From Rhizobium bangladeshense (GTDB lineage Bacteria > Pseudomonadota > Alphaproteobacteria > Rhizobiales > Rhizobiaceae): a DNA stretch of 64,000 bases. Shown piece by piece: positions 61,985 to 64,000 of the stretch (positions are counted from its first letter, which is position 1; the number at the start of each line of letters is the position of its first letter). The notes below the pieces were generated by a model that searched no databases, had not been told where the DNA came from, and worked only from the letters and a program-made list of their open reading frames with translations. Where the stretch lies: NCBI RefSeq assembly GCF_017357245.1, contig NZ_CP071612.1:3746001-3810000 (forward strand). Reading direction: 5' to 3'. The position numbers and the translations under genes are program-made.

Positions 61985-63637
61985 ATGAAGATCGTCACAT
62001 TGTTTTTCCCCAAAGCTTCGATCGGCACCTACTTGGTCGCCATGGCGGTTGCGATCGCGCTGCCGATTTTTGCCTTCGTGGCGTTGCTTCTGCTGCAGTT
62101 GGAGGACAACCAGCGTTCGGCGCTGAAACGCGAGACGGCCCAGGATGCGGTTGCCCTTTCGCGAATCATAGACCGCCAGCTGCAGGACATGGCGACGACG
62201 CTCCGGCTGCTGTCGAGCTCGCCGGAACTCGAAAACGGCAATCTCGCCGCCTTCCACGAACGCACGGAAACAGCGTTGCGGGACAATACACTATTCGTCA
62301 TCGCCGTCGACCGCACCGGCCAGCAACTCTTGAACACGCGCCGAGCCTTTGGCACCCCGCTCAGCAAGGTCGCGAACATGCCTGCACTCGAATCGGCCAT
62401 GACCTCCGGCCGCATCGAGGCGTCCGATGTCTTCCGCGGCCGGACCAGCGGCGACTGGGTTTATAATGTGACCCTGCCGCGGGCGAACGATCCCGTGGCA
62501 GCCCTCATCATCACGCAGGATGCCAAGGATCTGAGCAGGCTGGTGACGACCGAGGGTTTGGCGCCAGGCTGGTCGGCCGCCGTCATCGACCAAGGCGGCC
62601 ATGTCGTCGCCGCCACCGGCCCGGCCAATCTCGAACCCGGCACGCCCTTCGACCCGCGTATCCTGCCGGCGCTCGGCAGCTTCCGAGGCGTCTTCGAGGA
62701 TAAGACGATCCTGCCGCACATGCTTCTTGGTTATGCGCAAATTCCGGGCTGGTCGTGGAAGACGGTGATCTGGGGGCCGGTGGCGCAGGCCTCGATTCTC
62801 AGCACCTGGCGTTTCCTCATCATCGGAGGTGTCGCACTCGTGCTCGTCGCCGTGTTAGCCGCCTATGCGGTCGCGAGACAGGTCCGCACCACGATCCGCG
62901 AGATCGCCGACATGGCGAACCGAATGGGCGAAGGCCACATTGTCTCACCCGTCGAAACGAGCGTCATCGAGGCGAACCAGGTGGCGATCGCTCTTTCGAA
63001 CGCCTCTTTCGATCGCAGCCAGACCGAGGACCGGCTGCGCTTCGTCATGCATGAACTTGTCCACCGCACCAAGAACCTTCTCACACTTGCGCAGGCCATG
63101 ATGCGCCAACTCGCCAAGCAAGCCGACAGCGTCGAAACCTTTCAGGCCGCCGTCGCCGACCGCCTTGAGGGACTGGTGCGTTCGATCGAGCTCCTGACCA
63201 GCGAGCAATGGGGAGGCGTGTCGCTTCGGCGGGTCGTCGACATCCATCTGCAGGCCTTCCCGCAATCGCGCGAGCAGATCGAAATCGCAGGCGAAGATTT
63301 CATCCTGAAGCCGGATGCGGTGCAGAACCTCGGCCTTGCGCTGCATGAACTCGCCACTAATTCGGTGAAATATGGTGCCCTCTCCGTCCCGCAAGGCCGC
63401 GTCCGCTTCGAGTGGCACGATGTCAGGGAAGAAGACAAGCCGGATGCCCTGCTCCGCTTCACCTGGGAAGAGAGCGGCGGCCCGCCGGTAACAGAGCCGT
63501 CACGCTCGGGCTTCGGCACGACGGTTATCAAGGCGCATGCCGCCTCCGCCTTCCGTGGCACGGTGCAGGTCGATTTCCGACCGGAGGGCCTCTTATGGGT
63601 GCTGACGGCCCAGCGCGCGGCGCTGGAGCGGGAATAA
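61985..63637 (+). CDS. HWE-family sensor histidine kinase
   Basis: 550 aa. Membrane helices at about 13-35 and 275-297 flank a periplasmic sensor domain (dCache/CHASE-like). A HAMP-like linker leads to the HWE kinase core: H356 in FVMHELVHRTKNLL, the ALHELATNSVKYGALS N-box and the GFGTTVIKAHA G-box. HWE kinases are enriched in rhizobia and often feed the general-stress PhyR-EcfG pathway or light/redox responses. No response regulator is adjacent, so the partner is elsewhere. The next gene has an EcfG-type promoter, a suggestive but unproven link. Confidence 0.9.
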   Translation: MKIVTLFFPKASIGTYLVAMAVAIALPIFAFVALLLLQLEDNQRSALKRETAQDAVALSRIIDRQLQDMATTLRLLSSSPELENGNLAAFHERTETALRDNTLFVIAVDRTGQQLLNTRRAFGTPLSKVANMPALESAMTSGRIEASDVFRGRTSGDWVYNVTLPRANDPVAALIITQDAKDLSRLVTTEGLAPGWSAAVIDQGGHVVAATGPANLEPGTPFDPRILPALGSFRGVFEDKTILPHMLLGYAQIPGWSWKTVIWGPVAQASILSTWRFLIIGGVALVLVAVLAAYAVARQVRTTIREIADMANRMGEGHIVSPVETSVIEANQVAIALSNASFDRSQTEDRLRFVMHELVHRTKNLLTLAQAMMRQLAKQADSVETFQAAVADRLEGLVRSIELLTSEQWGGVSLRRVVDIHLQAFPQSREQIEIAGEDFILKPDAVQNLGLALHELATNSVKYGALSVPQGRVRFEWHDVREEDKPDALLRFTWEESGGPPVTEPSRSGFGTTVIKAHAASAFRGTVQVDFRPEGLLWVLTAQRAALERE

Positions 63638-63641
63638 GCCA

Positions 63642-63666
63642 GGAACAATCGCCAGTTCAACCCGTT
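63642..63666 (+). promoter_or_regulatory. EcfG/RpoE2-type promoter of the DUF992 gene
   Basis: GGAAC (63642-63646), 16 bp, CGTT (63663-63666), about 30 bp before the ATG. Same architecture as the site at 18874-18898. Confidence 0.7.
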
Positions 63667-63696
63667 TCGAACAGGTCGTTCCCAAGGAGAAGGACC

Positions 63697-64000
63697 ATGT
63701 TCAAGCAAACGATGATCGCCGCCGCGGCTCTGGCGGCCGCCGCCTGGGCAAGCTCGGCGAACGCCGAAAGTTATGTGACGCTTGGCCGTCTGGTCTGCGG
63801 ATCGGATGGCGGTCAGGGTCTTATCATCACCTCGCAGAAGAATCTCATCTGCACCTATACGCCGGCGGCCGGCGGCGCCAAGGCGGTCTATGCCGGTAAG
63901 ATAGAGAAATTCGGCATTGACCTCGGCCAGACCGGCAAGAGCGTGATGATCTGGCAGGTGTTGGCAAAGACTGGCACGGACATGCCTGAGTTCGCCCTCG
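63697..64000 (+). CDS. DUF992 exported protein, C-terminus cut by window edge
   Basis: 101 codons visible. Signal peptide (MFKQTMIAAAALAAAAWASS, cleaved after SANA). The mature start VTLGRLVCGSDGGQGLIITS and the following NLICTYTPAAGG match DUF992, a small periplasmic family of rhizobia with two conserved cysteines and no known function. A strong AAGGAGAAGG site precedes the ATG, under a candidate general-stress promoter. Family members are about 150-170 aa, so roughly a third is missing. Confidence 0.85.
   Translation, partial: MFKQTMIAAAALAAAAWASSANAESYVTLGRLVCGSDGGQGLIITSQKNLICTYTPAAGGAKAVYAGKIEKFGIDLGQTGKSVMIWQVLAKTGTDMPEFAL

Noticed and set aside
61728..61988. 86-codon frame upstream of the HWE kinase
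   Set aside because: Overlaps the kinase start, Arg/Cys-rich random composition, no ribosome site.

Overview
The window is chromosomal DNA of a fast-growing Rhizobium, most like the R. etli / R. leguminosarum group. The evidence is the high GC content, a RopA-type porin, heterotetrameric sarcosine oxidase genes, HWE-family and TctE-type sensor kinases, a CpdR homologue, a ROSE-type heat-shock leader, EcfG/RpoE2-type promoters (GGAAC-N16-CGTT) and two copies of a RIME-like rhizobial intergenic repeat. I see no phage, insertion sequence, transposase, integrase or CRISPR array. Names come from reading protein motifs and gene order; no database search was run.

Layout, left half. 1-5950: gltD (cut by the window edge) and gltB, on the minus strand. 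6.5-13.5 kb: a threonine-aldolase-like enzyme, a divergent LysR regulator / bile-acid-symporter-family pair, a small heat-shock protein with a ROSE-like thermosensor leader, an alpha/beta hydrolase, a histidinol-phosphatase-like enzyme and an N-formylglutamate amidohydrolase, with two candidate small RNAs between genes. 13.7-16 kb: cpdR, tRNA-Val(GAC) and the porin gene ropA. 16.4-20.6 kb: small exported or membrane proteins (SNase-like, MgtC, DUF475, DUF1127) and two tiny genes behind an EcfG promoter. 20.7-29.5 kb: a tripartite tricarboxylate transporter (tctCBA) and its likely two-component regulator (tctDE), separated by a lone periplasmic binding protein and a class III cyclase with TPRs.

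Layout, right half. 29.6-36.2 kb: a three-gene operon of transglutaminase+DUF2126, circularly permuted ATP-grasp+alpha-E, and a second transglutaminase. This is the best candidate for a poorly described system, probably peptide or amide-bond chemistry. 36.3-37.6 kb: a lone TadG/vWA protein. 37.9-48.9 kb: a compact glycogen operon, glgP-glgB-glgC-glgA-pgm-glgX. 49-55 kb: a MaoC/NodN-like hydratase and the sarcosine oxidase operon soxBDAG. 55-60 kb: a signalling cluster of a FecR-domain secreted protein, a CHASE2 adenylate cyclase and a divergent cyclase with a periplasmic c-type haem (DUF3365-like) sensor. 60-64 kb: rpsU, a TPR lipoprotein, an HWE sensor kinase and the start of a DUF992 gene under an EcfG-type promoter.

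Themes. Nitrogen and one-carbon metabolism (gltBD, soxBDAG, formylglutamate deformylase) and carbon storage (glg) sit among many small-molecule and stress-signalling genes: three class III cyclases, two sensor kinases, CpdR, RNA thermosensor and attenuator-like leaders, and two EcfG-type promoters. Unusually for one window, several of the most interesting signals are non-coding.
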